Source: an uncultured Clostridium sp. (GTDB lineage: Bacteria > Bacillota > Clostridia > TANB77 > CAG-508). Taken from it: a DNA stretch of 12,635 bases. Below the pieces are notes generated by a model. It was not told where the DNA came from. It made no database searches and was given only the letters and a program-made list of their open reading frames with translations. The stretch covers positions 1-12,635 of the forward strand of contig CAMMFK010000045.1 in assembly GCA_946496115.1 (NCBI GenBank), read 5' to 3'. Shown in pieces: positions 5,918 through 12,635 of the stretch (position 1 is its first letter; every line of letters begins with the position of its first letter). The translations under genes and the position numbers were made by a program.

Positions 5918-6961
5918 ATGTACATAGATAATTTAAAAATACAAAACTTTAGAAATTATAAATTTCAAGAAGTAAATTTTGAAAATAAAATAAATATTTT
6001 TTATGGAGATAATGCTCAAGGAAAAACAAATATTTTAGAATCCATTTTTATTTCTAGTTTAGGAAAATCTTTTAGAACAAATAAAGACAAAGAATTAATA
6101 AAAATGGGTGAGAACTTTTTAAAAATTCAAATTCATTTTCAAAAAAAAGATAGAGATGGAGAAATAAAAGTAGAAATTTCAGATAAAAAAAATGTTTATT
6201 TAAATGATGTAAAATTAAAAAAACTTAGTGAAGTTTTAGGAAATATTATTTTAGTAATTTTTACACCAGATGATATTAATTTATTAAAGTCAGGACCAGC
6301 TTCAAGAAGAAAATTTTTAGATATGATGATTGGACAATTAAGACCTGCATATGTATTAAACTTAAATTCATATTTAAAAACACTTGAACAAAGAAATAAT
6401 TTTTTAAAACAAAGAATAAAAAATGATGCAATGCTAGACATATGGGATGAAAAGCTTGCAGAGTATGGAGAAAAAATACATACATATAGAAAACAATTTA
6501 TACATTTAATAAAAAATAAAATAACATCAATTCATTCGGAAATAACCGATGAAAAAATAGACATTAAATATTTTTCAGACTGTAAAAGTAAGGAAGAGTT
6601 TTTACAAGAATTGAAGAAAAATAGAAATAATGATTATTTTAGGGGATATACAACCAAAGGCATACATAGAGACGATTTTACAATATACATAAATAATGAA
6701 CCTGTTAATATTTATGGATCTCAAGGACAAAACAGGACAGCCATATTATCTCTTAAACTTGCAGAATTAAATGTTATTTATGAAGATTTAGGTGAATATC
6801 CAATACTTTTATTAGATGATTTCATGTCTGAACTAGATGAAAAAAGAATTGCTAATTTTTTAAATAATATAGAAGATATACAAGTTATAATTACATGTAC
6901 AAAAAATATAAATATAAAAAATAGTATTTCCCATAAGGTTGTAAATGGTGAAATTTTATAA
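5918..6961 (+). CDS. recF: DNA replication and repair protein RecF
   Basis: A 347-aa SMC-like ATPase of the RecFOR pathway, which helps load RecA at gaps and stalled forks. It shows Walker A GDNAQGKT (30-37), an ABC-type signature around GSQGQ (267-271) and Walker B LLLDD (about 297-301) followed by SELDEKR. I chose the ATG at 5918, preceded by GGAG (5909-5912) with 5-base spacing, giving the normal N-terminus MYIDNLKIQNFRNY. A GTG at 5897 in the same frame would add 7 residues, but it lies inside the DnaA-box palindrome and lacks a ribosome site. After the stop, TGCTAAA/TTTAGCA (6973-6988) forms a tight hairpin with only a distant T-run. Confidence 0.95.
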   Translation: MYIDNLKIQNFRNYKFQEVNFENKINIFYGDNAQGKTNILESIFISSLGKSFRTNKDKELIKMGENFLKIQIHFQKKDRDGEIKVEISDKKNVYLNDVKLKKLSEVLGNIILVIFTPDDINLLKSGPASRRKFLDMMIGQLRPAYVLNLNSYLKTLEQRNNFLKQRIKNDAMLDIWDEKLAEYGEKIHTYRKQFIHLIKNKITSIHSEITDEKIDIKYFSDCKSKEEFLQELKKNRNNDYFRGYTTKGIHRDDFTIYINNEPVNIYGSQGQNRTAILSLKLAELNVIYEDLGEYPILLLDDFMSELDEKRIANFLNNIEDIQVIITCTKNINIKNSISHKVVNGEIL

Positions 6962-7063
6962 TATAATATTAATGCTAAAAGTTTAGCAATATGAAAATTT
7001 AATTTTTCTATTTATAAAAAACAAAAGTTGTACTAAAAATAAAATAGTAATTTGGGGAGTATT

Positions 7064-7942
7064 ATGAATTTTAAAGAAGAACTAAAAAATTATGCAACAA
7101 TTGTGGATAAAGAGCTTGAAAAATATGTTAGAAAAAATGATTGTCTAGAAAAGAAGCTAAATCAATCAGTTGAATATAGCCTTATGGCAGGTGGAAAAAG
7201 ACTTAGACCAACACTTATTCTAGCAACATATAAACTTTTTAAAAATGATACTAAAGTTTGTATGCCATATGCAGTAGCTATTGAAATGATACATAATTTT
7301 TCTTTAATACATGATGATTTACCGGGAATAGACAATGATGATTTTAGACATGGAAAACCTACAAATCATAAAATGTTTAATGAAGCAACAGCTATTTTAG
7401 CAGGAGATAGTTTGCTTAATAATGCCTATTTAATAATAAGCGAAAATTTAAAAAATAATTTAACTAAAGAAAATATTGATAGTTTTTATGAACTTTCATA
7501 TGCTGTAGACAGAATGCTTATAGGAGAATATGTAGATACTGAATATGAAGGAAAGCAAGCATTAATAGATGAACTTGAATATATGCACAAAAATAAAACA
7601 GGAGCTCTAATAAGATCAGCTGTTAGAATAGGTGCAATTCTTGCAAACGTGAATGAAGAAGATTTGATAAATTTAACTAATTATGCAGAAAAAATAGGAC
7701 TAGCATTTCAAATAAAGGACGATATTCTTTCTGAAATTGGAGATGAAAAAGTTTTAGGAAAGCCAGTTGGAAACGATAGGAAAAGAAAAAAATGCACATA
7801 CGTAAGTAAATATGGACTAGAAAAAGCAGAGCAAGAATTAGAAAAAAATATAAAAGAAGCAATAAATTGTTTGGAACTATATGGTGAAAAAGCTGAATTT
7901 CTAAAAGATTTAGCAATTTATATTGGTGAGAGAAACAAGTAA
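7064..7942 (+). CDS. ispA: Polyprenyl (farnesyl/geranylgeranyl) diphosphate synthase
   Basis: A 292-aa trans-prenyltransferase that condenses isopentenyl diphosphate with allylic diphosphates to make short-chain isoprenoid precursors, probably farnesyl diphosphate. Landmarks are GGKRLRP (43-49), the first Asp-rich motif DDLPGID (84-90) within the FPP-synthase-like LIHDDLPGIDNDD, RHGKPTNHK (95-103), and the second Asp-rich region FQIKDDILSEIGD (215-227). The third aspartate of the usual DDxxD is S223, and F79 takes the place of the chain-length tyrosine of Geobacillus FPP synthase. The start at 7064 follows GGGGAG; a TTG at 7052 is within that ribosome-site region. Its place between recF and gyrB is unusual. 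The chain length of the product cannot be fixed from sequence alone. Confidence 0.9.
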   Translation: MNFKEELKNYATIVDKELEKYVRKNDCLEKKLNQSVEYSLMAGGKRLRPTLILATYKLFKNDTKVCMPYAVAIEMIHNFSLIHDDLPGIDNDDFRHGKPTNHKMFNEATAILAGDSLLNNAYLIISENLKNNLTKENIDSFYELSYAVDRMLIGEYVDTEYEGKQALIDELEYMHKNKTGALIRSAVRIGAILANVNEEDLINLTNYAEKIGLAFQIKDDILSEIGDEKVLGKPVGNDRKRKKCTYVSKYGLEKAEQELEKNIKEAINCLELYGEKAEFLKDLAIYIGERNK

Positions 7943-7970
7943 TACATATTGAAAATTAAAAAATTTTTAC

Positions 7971-7999
7971 TTGACAAATTTTAAAAATAAAAATAAACT
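7971..7999 (+). promoter_or_regulatory. Probable gyrB promoter
   Basis: A perfect TTGACA (7971-7976), 17 bases, then TAAACT (7994-7999). This gives a leader of about 35 bases to the gyrB start. It explains the open frame that runs upstream of gyrB from TTG 7971: that extension is promoter DNA, not coding. Confidence 0.6.
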
Positions 8000-8039
8000 T
8001 ATATGTAGCAAACTAAAGAATTTTGCAGGAGGAAATATA

Positions 8040-9956
8040 ATGGAAAAATATAATCACGCTTATGGAGCTAACCAAATACAAGTATTAGAAGGTCTTGAAG
8101 CCGTAAGAAAAAGACCAGGTATGTATATTGGTAGTGTTTCAAAAAGAGGTTTACATCATTTAGTATATGAAATAGTAGATAACTGCGTTGATGAAGCATT
8201 AGCAGGTTATTGTACACATATAGAAGTAAAAATAGAGCCAGGAAATATAATTTCCGTATCAGATAATGGTAGAGGTATACCAGTAGAAATACATCCAAAG
8301 ACACATATATCCGCAGCAGAAACAGTTTACACAGTACTTCACGCTGGTGGAAAATTTGGTGGAGATAGTGGATACAAAGTATCTGGAGGATTGCACGGTG
8401 TTGGTGCATCTGTTGTAAACGCTCTATCTGAATGGACAGAAGTAACTATTCAAAGAGATGGTGGAATATACCAAATGAAATTTGAAAGAGGAAAAACTGT
8501 CGAAAAGCTTTCAAAAATAGGAGAATCTAAAAAAACAGGAACAACAGTTAGATTTTTAGCAGATAGTGAAATATTTGAAACAACAGAATATGACTATGAT
8601 ACATTAGCTGAAAGATTTAGAGAAATAGCATTTTTAACAAAAGGATTATACATAAGTATAGAAGATTTAAGAGAAGAAACACCTAAAAAAGCTGAATTTT
8701 GCTTTGAAGGAGGATTAAAGTCTTTTGTAGAATTCTTAAATCAAAATAAAGAAAAATTAAATCCAGACCCAATATATATAGAAAAGACAGTAAACGAAGT
8801 ACCAGTTGAAATAGCAATGCAATATACTTCAGCATATAATGAAAATATTTATTCTTTTGTAAACAATATAAATACAGTAGAAGGTGGTACTCACTTAGAA
8901 GGATTCAAAAGAGGATTAACAAAAGTATTTAATGACTATGCAAGAAATCATAACATAATAAAAGAAAAAGAGTCTAATTTACAGGGAGAAGATATAAGAG
9001 AAGGTTTAACCGCTGTTATATCTGTAAAAGTTAAAGAACCACAATTTGAAGGACAAACAAAAACAAAATTAGGAAATAGTAATGTAGCAGGAATTGTACA
9101 AGCTATGGTAACTGATGCTTTATCTACATATTTAGAAGAAAATCCAGCAGTTGCAAAAACAATTCTTGAAAAATGTGTTAGTGCTTCAAGAGCTAGAGAA
9201 GCAGCAAGAAAAGCTAGAGAATTGGTTAGAAGAAAAAATGCATTAGAAGTTACAACTCTTCCAGGAAAATTAGCAGATTGCTCAAGCAAGGTAGCAGAAG
9301 AATGTGAAGTATACATTGTTGAGGGAGATTCTGCAGGAGGAAGTGCAAAACAAGGTAGAAATAGAAAATACCAAGCAATATTACCACTTTGGGGAAAAAT
9401 GCTTAATGTTGAAAAATCTAGAGCAGATAAAATATACAATAATGAAAAATTAAAACCAGTAATTCAAGCAGTTGGAGCTGGAATTGGTGCAGACTTTGAT
9501 ATATCAAAAATAAGATATGGAAAAGTAATAATCATGGCTGATGCCGATGTTGATGGAGCACATATTAGAACATTATTATTAACATTCTTCTTTAGATATA
9601 TGAGACCACTTTTAGAACAAGGACATGTATTTTTAGCTCAACCACCACTATATAAAGTATCTAAAAAGGGAATGCAAGACGTATATTGCTATACAGATGA
9701 AGAACTAGATGAACAGCTTGCAAAAATAGGAAGAGACAATGTTTCTATTCAAAGATATAAAGGTCTTGGCGAAATGAATCCAGAACAATTATGGGAAACA
9801 ACAATGAATCCTGAAAATAGAATTTTAATAAAAGTTACAATGGATGATGCAATAAAAGCAGATCAAATATTCACTATTTTAATGGGTGACCAAGTAGAAC
9901 CAAGAAAAGAATTTATTGAACAAAATGCAAAATATGTTAAAAACTTGGATATATAA
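8040..9956 (+). CDS. gyrB: DNA gyrase subunit B
   Basis: A 638-aa ATPase subunit of DNA gyrase, which with GyrA introduces negative supercoils. The GHKL ATPase domain has E44 and N48 (YEIVDNCVDEAL), DNGRGIP (75-81) and GGLHGVG (116-122); QTKTKLGN (339-346) follows in the transducer. The TOPRIM domain has EGDSAGGSAKQGRN (428-441) and DADVD (501-505), and the C-terminal tail begins with QRYKGLGEMNP. Length is normal. The ATG at 8040 is preceded by AGGAGG (8027-8032) with 7-base spacing. W451 in LPLWGKMLNVEKS sits where E. coli has K447. gyrA does not follow, unlike in most Firmicutes; the gene ends in a strong terminator. Confidence 0.98.
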   Translation: MEKYNHAYGANQIQVLEGLEAVRKRPGMYIGSVSKRGLHHLVYEIVDNCVDEALAGYCTHIEVKIEPGNIISVSDNGRGIPVEIHPKTHISAAETVYTVLHAGGKFGGDSGYKVSGGLHGVGASVVNALSEWTEVTIQRDGGIYQMKFERGKTVEKLSKIGESKKTGTTVRFLADSEIFETTEYDYDTLAERFREIAFLTKGLYISIEDLREETPKKAEFCFEGGLKSFVEFLNQNKEKLNPDPIYIEKTVNEVPVEIAMQYTSAYNENIYSFVNNINTVEGGTHLEGFKRGLTKVFNDYARNHNIIKEKESNLQGEDIREGLTAVISVKVKEPQFEGQTKTKLGNSNVAGIVQAMVTDALSTYLEENPAVAKTILEKCVSASRAREAARKARELVRRKNALEVTTLPGKLADCSSKVAEECEVYIVEGDSAGGSAKQGRNRKYQAILPLWGKMLNVEKSRADKIYNNEKLKPVIQAVGAGIGADFDISKIRYGKVIIMADADVDGAHIRTLLLTFFFRYMRPLLEQGHVFLAQPPLYKVSKKGMQDVYCYTDEELDEQLAKIGRDNVSIQRYKGLGEMNPEQLWETTMNPENRILIKVTMDDAIKADQIFTILMGDQVEPRKEFIEQNAKYVKNLDI

Positions 9957-9983
9957 CCTGTTATACTATAATTTAAAAATTTT

Positions 9984-10010
9984 AAAGACCAATATATATT
10001 GGTCTTTTTT
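9984..10010 (+). terminator. gyrB rho-independent terminator
   Basis: AAAGACCAAT (9984-9993), a 4-base ATAT loop, and ATTGGTCTTT (9998-10007) form a perfect 10-bp stem with a run of six T (10005-10010). It lies 27 bases after the gyrB stop and separates the replication block from the next transcription unit. Confidence 0.93.
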
Positions 10011-10053
10011 AGCTAAATAAAAAATAAAACTGCAACTAAATTACATTAACAAA

Positions 10054-10080
10054 AGTCGGATTTTGTCGAATAATGTCGAC
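10054..10080. promoter_or_regulatory. Three 10-bp-phased GTCG repeats (possible operator or Spo0A boxes)
   Basis: GTCG recurs at 10055, 10065 and 10075, exactly 10 bases apart. The second copy, TGTCGAA (10064-10070), matches the Spo0A-box consensus TGNCGAA; the third, TGTCGAC (10074-10080), differs at one position; the first differs at two. The array lies 30 bases upstream of a -35 element. Binding by Spo0A or by another regulator is inference. Confidence 0.5.
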
Positions 10081-10109
10081 GAAAAAACAAAGAAAATTGC
10101 AAAAATCTG

Positions 10110-10138
10110 TTGACATATAATGGAAAACGTTGTATTAT
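10110..10138 (+). promoter_or_regulatory. Promoter of the conjugation-type gene cluster
   Basis: A perfect TTGACA (10110-10115), 17 bases, then TATTAT (10133-10138). It directs transcription toward the TraC-like gene with a leader of about 90 bases. A second TATAAT (10116-10121) overlaps the spacer but lacks a good -35. Confidence 0.75.
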
Positions 10139-10181
10139 TTATTTGAAAGGAGAAAATTAAAAGAGCAGATTAATAAAATTA

Positions 10182-10210
10182 TAGGTTTATGGGTAACCTT
10201 TAAAAACCTA
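10182..10210 (+). promoter_or_regulatory. Structured leader with alternative hairpins
   Basis: TAGGTTT (10182-10188) can pair with AAACCTA (10204-10210), or its AGGTT with the nearer AACCT (10195-10199). A strong-looking AAAGGAG (10146-10152) upstream has no fitting ATG except a four-codon frame at 10189 (M-G-N-L). The role is unknown. Confidence 0.3.
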
Positions 10211-10233
10211 AATACTTAAAAGGAATTAAATCA

Positions 10234-10782
10234 ATGAAATCAGAAAAATTCAAATCTGTTCAAAATTGGCTTCCTTATGATAAGATTTTAGAGAATGGAA
10301 TAATAAAACTCAAAAATTCCTCCTATGTAAAAATATTAAAAGTTGAGCCTATTAACTATAATTTAAAATCTGAATTAGAAAAAGAAGCAATTTTAAATTC
10401 ATATAAAAGTTTTATAAAAAGTTGTAATTTTAATCTACAAATTTTAATCCAAAGCAAAAAAGAAGATTTAACAAAACATATTGATTTATTAAATCAAAAT
10501 AATTTTTACTCAGAAATAAAAGAAAAGTATATCGAATATATTAATTCTTTAAATCAAAAACAAAAATCTTCCAACAAAAATTTCTATATTATTATAAGCC
10601 AAAGTGCAGAAGACATTACTAATTTAGAAAGTGTAACAATACAAAATTTGCAAGAAAATTATTTCAAAGTCAAAGAGCTTTTAGCTAGATGTGGCAACAT
10701 CATTTCTGAATATACAAAAGAAAATCAAATAAGAGAAGTATTATTCTCATTTTTAAATTCAAGAATTTTTTTAAATGGCTAA
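10234..10782 (+). CDS. TraC-like domain protein (VirB4-associated, type IV secretion)
   Basis: A 182-aa protein resembling the standalone TraC-like N-terminal domain encoded just upstream of VirB4 ATPases in Gram-positive and candidate-phyla conjugation clusters. Visible blocks are NWLPYDKILENGIIKLKN (11-28), a beta-rich start, PINYNLKSELEKEAILNSY (39-57) and FNLQILIQS (66-74), followed by a mostly helical, Lys/Asn-rich second half. There is no signal peptide, membrane helix or Walker motif, so it is probably cytoplasmic and docks with the ATPase or membrane channel. The start at 10234 has AAAGGA with 9-base spacing. The recognition rests on remembered family patterns and on the virB4 neighbour 64 bases downstream; no catalytic motif exists to confirm it. 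Confidence 0.7.
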   Translation: MKSEKFKSVQNWLPYDKILENGIIKLKNSSYVKILKVEPINYNLKSELEKEAILNSYKSFIKSCNFNLQILIQSKKEDLTKHIDLLNQNNFYSEIKEKYIEYINSLNQKQKSSNKNFYIIISQSAEDITNLESVTIQNLQENYFKVKELLARCGNIISEYTKENQIREVLFSFLNSRIFLNG

Positions 10783-10846
10783 CAAAAGAAATATTTTTAT
10801 TAAATTTACAAAAGCAAAATAATAAAGAGTCTAAAAATATAAAAAG

Positions 10847-12622
10847 GTGGTGACAATAGCGAATAATTATTTAGGAGGAATATTTACCAAAAAAGATTAT
10901 CTAAGTCCTTCATATATAAATTTAAGCAATCCAAAATACATTGAAATAGATGGAATGTATTATTCCGGTTTATTAATTGTTAATTACTTACGTGAGCAAG
11001 ATGACTTAATATTAAAAAGTATAATAGATTCAAATACCAATATATATATTTCAATGTTTTACGAAAAGCAAGACACATATAAGGTAATAAAGGACTTAAC
11101 ATATAACATAGGAAATGTAAAAGTTGACTTAGAAAAAATAGGCGAAAATAGACAAGATTCAGAAATAGCAGTATTTACATATAATGACGCAAAATATATA
11201 AGAAGAGAAATGCAAATAAATAATGAAGAATTATACTTTTTATACACATATATAATGACATTTGCAGAGAATACAAAAGAATTAGAATATAATTTAAATA
11301 AAATAGAAGGATTACTTAGAAGTAGAGGGATATTACCTAAAAAAGCATATTTTAGACAAGAACAAACATACTTATCTTGCTTGCCCCTTATGCAAAATAA
11401 TTCAGATGTAAAAGAAATAACAAAAAGAAATATATTAACAAATTCAATTGTTGCAACATATCCATTTATATCTTCAGCAGTATTTGATGAAACAGGCATA
11501 TTTATTGGAGAAAATATTTATAACAATTCACTAATATTTATAGACAAATTTGATACAAATAAATATAAAAATGCAAATATGTGTATATTTGGAACAAGTG
11601 GTGCAGGAAAATCATATTTTACAAAATTAATGATACTCAGATATGCACTATTTGGACTAGAGCAATATGTAATAGATCCAGATAGAGAATACACAAAACT
11701 TGGAAAAAGTTTAGGAGGTACAATAATAAAATTAGGACCAAGTTCGAATACATATATAAATGTGTTAGACATAAGGAAAGAAAGTTTGGAAGAAGAACAA
11801 AGAGGATACTTGTCTACAAAAATAGGAAAATTAATAGGATTTTTTAAATTAATATTTGAAAATCTAAAAGAAGAAGAAAAAACAATATTAGAAAAAGCAA
11901 TTATTAAAACATATAATCAAAAAGGAATAACATTTAATGATAAATCTTTATACAAAAATGGCAAATTTAAAACAAGCGACGACATGCCAATATTAGAAGA
12001 TTTATACAATAATTTAGATGGGAATATGCAAATAAAATTATTTCCATTTATAAAAGGATCATTAAGTTATTTTAATAAAAAAACAAATGTAAAATTAGAA
12101 AACAAACTAATAATTGCAGACATATACGAACTTGGAGAAGATAACCTAAAGTATGCTATGTACGTATTCATTGAATATTACTGGGACAAGGCCAAGCAAG
12201 ATAGGAAAGTAAAAAAAGCAATATATTTAGATGAAATATGGAGATTAATAGGAATTACCTCTAACAAAGAAGTTGCGAGCTTTATTTATAAAATATTTAA
12301 AACAATAAGAAAATATGGTGGAAGCGGTGTAGCAATTACACAAGATGTATCAGATCTATTTAGTTTGGATGAAGGAACCTATGGAAAAAGTATATTAAAC
12401 AACTCAAGTGTAAAAGTATTTTTTAATTTAGAAGAAGAAAATATAAAAGTATTAGAAAAATATACAGATTTATCTAATAAAGAAAAAATAGAAATTAAAT
12501 CATTTAGAAGAGGAGAATGTTTAATGTTTGTTGGACAAGAACATATATTAACAAAAATTGAAGCAAGTGACTATGAAAAAAAATTAATAATAAAAGAAAA
12601 TAAAACTGAAAGGAATGATTAA
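10847..12622 (+). CDS. virB4: VirB4/TraE-family type IV secretion ATPase
   Basis: A 591-aa ATPase expected to power a type IV secretion or conjugation channel at the cytoplasmic membrane. An N-terminal region (IFTKKDYLSPSYINL at 12-26, ISMFYEKQDTYKVIKDLTY at 68-86) is followed by the ATPase domain: Walker A GTSGAGKS (249-256), YVIDPDREY (274-282), Walker B AIYLDE (458-463), the motif with Q499 in GVAITQD, and LNNSSVKVFF (517-526). The start is uncertain. Two consecutive GTG codons (10847, 10850) overlap the only Shine-Dalgarno-like sequence, AAGGTGGTGA, and no ATG occurs near. Another frame in the 64-base gap upstream is open and protein-like, so the true N-terminus may be longer or frameshifted. 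It ends one base before the next gene's ATG. Confidence 0.9.
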   Translation: MVTIANNYLGGIFTKKDYLSPSYINLSNPKYIEIDGMYYSGLLIVNYLREQDDLILKSIIDSNTNIYISMFYEKQDTYKVIKDLTYNIGNVKVDLEKIGENRQDSEIAVFTYNDAKYIRREMQINNEELYFLYTYIMTFAENTKELEYNLNKIEGLLRSRGILPKKAYFRQEQTYLSCLPLMQNNSDVKEITKRNILTNSIVATYPFISSAVFDETGIFIGENIYNNSLIFIDKFDTNKYKNANMCIFGTSGAGKSYFTKLMILRYALFGLEQYVIDPDREYTKLGKSLGGTIIKLGPSSNTYINVLDIRKESLEEEQRGYLSTKIGKLIGFFKLIFENLKEEEKTILEKAIIKTYNQKGITFNDKSLYKNGKFKTSDDMPILEDLYNNLDGNMQIKLFPFIKGSLSYFNKKTNVKLENKLIIADIYELGEDNLKYAMYVFIEYYWDKAKQDRKVKKAIYLDEIWRLIGITSNKEVASFIYKIFKTIRKYGGSGVAITQDVSDLFSLDEGTYGKSILNNSSVKVFFNLEEENIKVLEKYTDLSNKEKIEIKSFRRGECLMFVGQEHILTKIEASDYEKKLIIKENKTERND

Positions 12623-12623
12623 A

Positions 12624-12635
12624 ATGTTAAAAATA
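12624..12635 (+). CDS. Start of the next gene, cut by the window edge
   Basis: ATG at 12624 follows AAAGGA (12609-12614) with about 9-base spacing and lies one base after the virB4 stop. Only four codons (M-L-K-I) are visible. The spacing fits operon continuation; in such clusters the next gene is often another secretion-channel component, but nothing here identifies it. Confidence 0.5.

Noticed and set aside
6973..7008. recF terminator
   Set aside because: TGCTAAA/TTTAGCA is a good inverted repeat but its loop is only two bases and the T-run is displaced, so I do not call it a terminator.
7971..8039. 23-residue N-terminal extension of gyrB from a TTG
   Set aside because: The TTG is part of a TTGACA promoter element, and the ATG at 8040 has an excellent AGGAGG site.
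8948..9439. 163-codon - strand open frame inside gyrB
   Set aside because: Shadow of the highly conserved TOPRIM region of gyrB.
10775..10822. 15-codon gene between the TraC-like gene and virB4
   Set aside because: No ribosome site and no recognisable peptide; more likely a remnant of the virB4 start.
11059..11499. 146-codon - strand open frame inside virB4
   Set aside because: Antisense to a gene with clear Walker motifs; hydrophobic low-complexity translation typical of AT-rich antisense.

Overview
The window is the chromosomal replication-origin region of a very AT-rich, low-GC Gram-positive bacterium. The layout is the classic Firmicutes one: rpmH-rnpA-yidD-yidC-jag transcribed leftward and dnaA-dnaN-recF...gyrB rightward, with DnaA-box clusters around dnaA. 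Protein sequences look clostridial, and the conjugation-type proteins at the right end resemble those of uncultured gut Clostridia. That taxonomic reading is from memory, not from a search. UGA is used as a stop (yidD), so the standard code applies.

Left edge (1-444): no conventional gene. It holds a 120-base tract without a single G or C, then a compositional island (about 121-276, near 47 % GC over 141-260 by my count) that is open on both strands and looks like a dispersed repeat or decayed small gene, then a degenerate 10-bp tandem array, then the terminator of the leftward operon.

Leftward operon (445-2772): rpmH (44 aa), rnpA, yidD, yidC and jag/khpB. Genes overlap by one base (TAATG) at two junctions. 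A strong promoter lies upstream of rpmH, and a terminator-like attenuator sits between rpmH and rnpA. Together these genes supply ribosomal protein L34, the RNase P protein, the membrane insertase pair and an RNA-binding regulator.

Origin and replication block (2773-9956): dnaA, dnaN, recF, a short-chain polyprenyl diphosphate synthase (ispA-like) and gyrB. DnaA boxes occur in three intergenic places. Two lie in the dnaA leader inside a 13-bp inverted repeat. Ten (seven perfect) lie between dnaA and dnaN and lead into a GC-rich spacer, six perfect DnaA-trios and an AT-rich tract, which is a textbook basal unwinding system. Two perfect boxes form a 15-bp palindrome between dnaN and recF. The usual small genes yaaA and remB are absent, ispA sits in their neighbourhood, and gyrA does not follow gyrB.

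Right edge (9957-12635): after a strong gyrB terminator there is a new sigma-A type promoter with three 10-bp-phased GTCG repeats upstream (two resemble Spo0A boxes). It drives a TraC-like-domain protein, a VirB4-family ATPase and the start of a further gene. This looks like the beginning of a type IV secretion or conjugation cluster (ICE or domesticated) docked directly beside the origin block. The 5' end of the virB4 gene is unclear and may be frame-disrupted.
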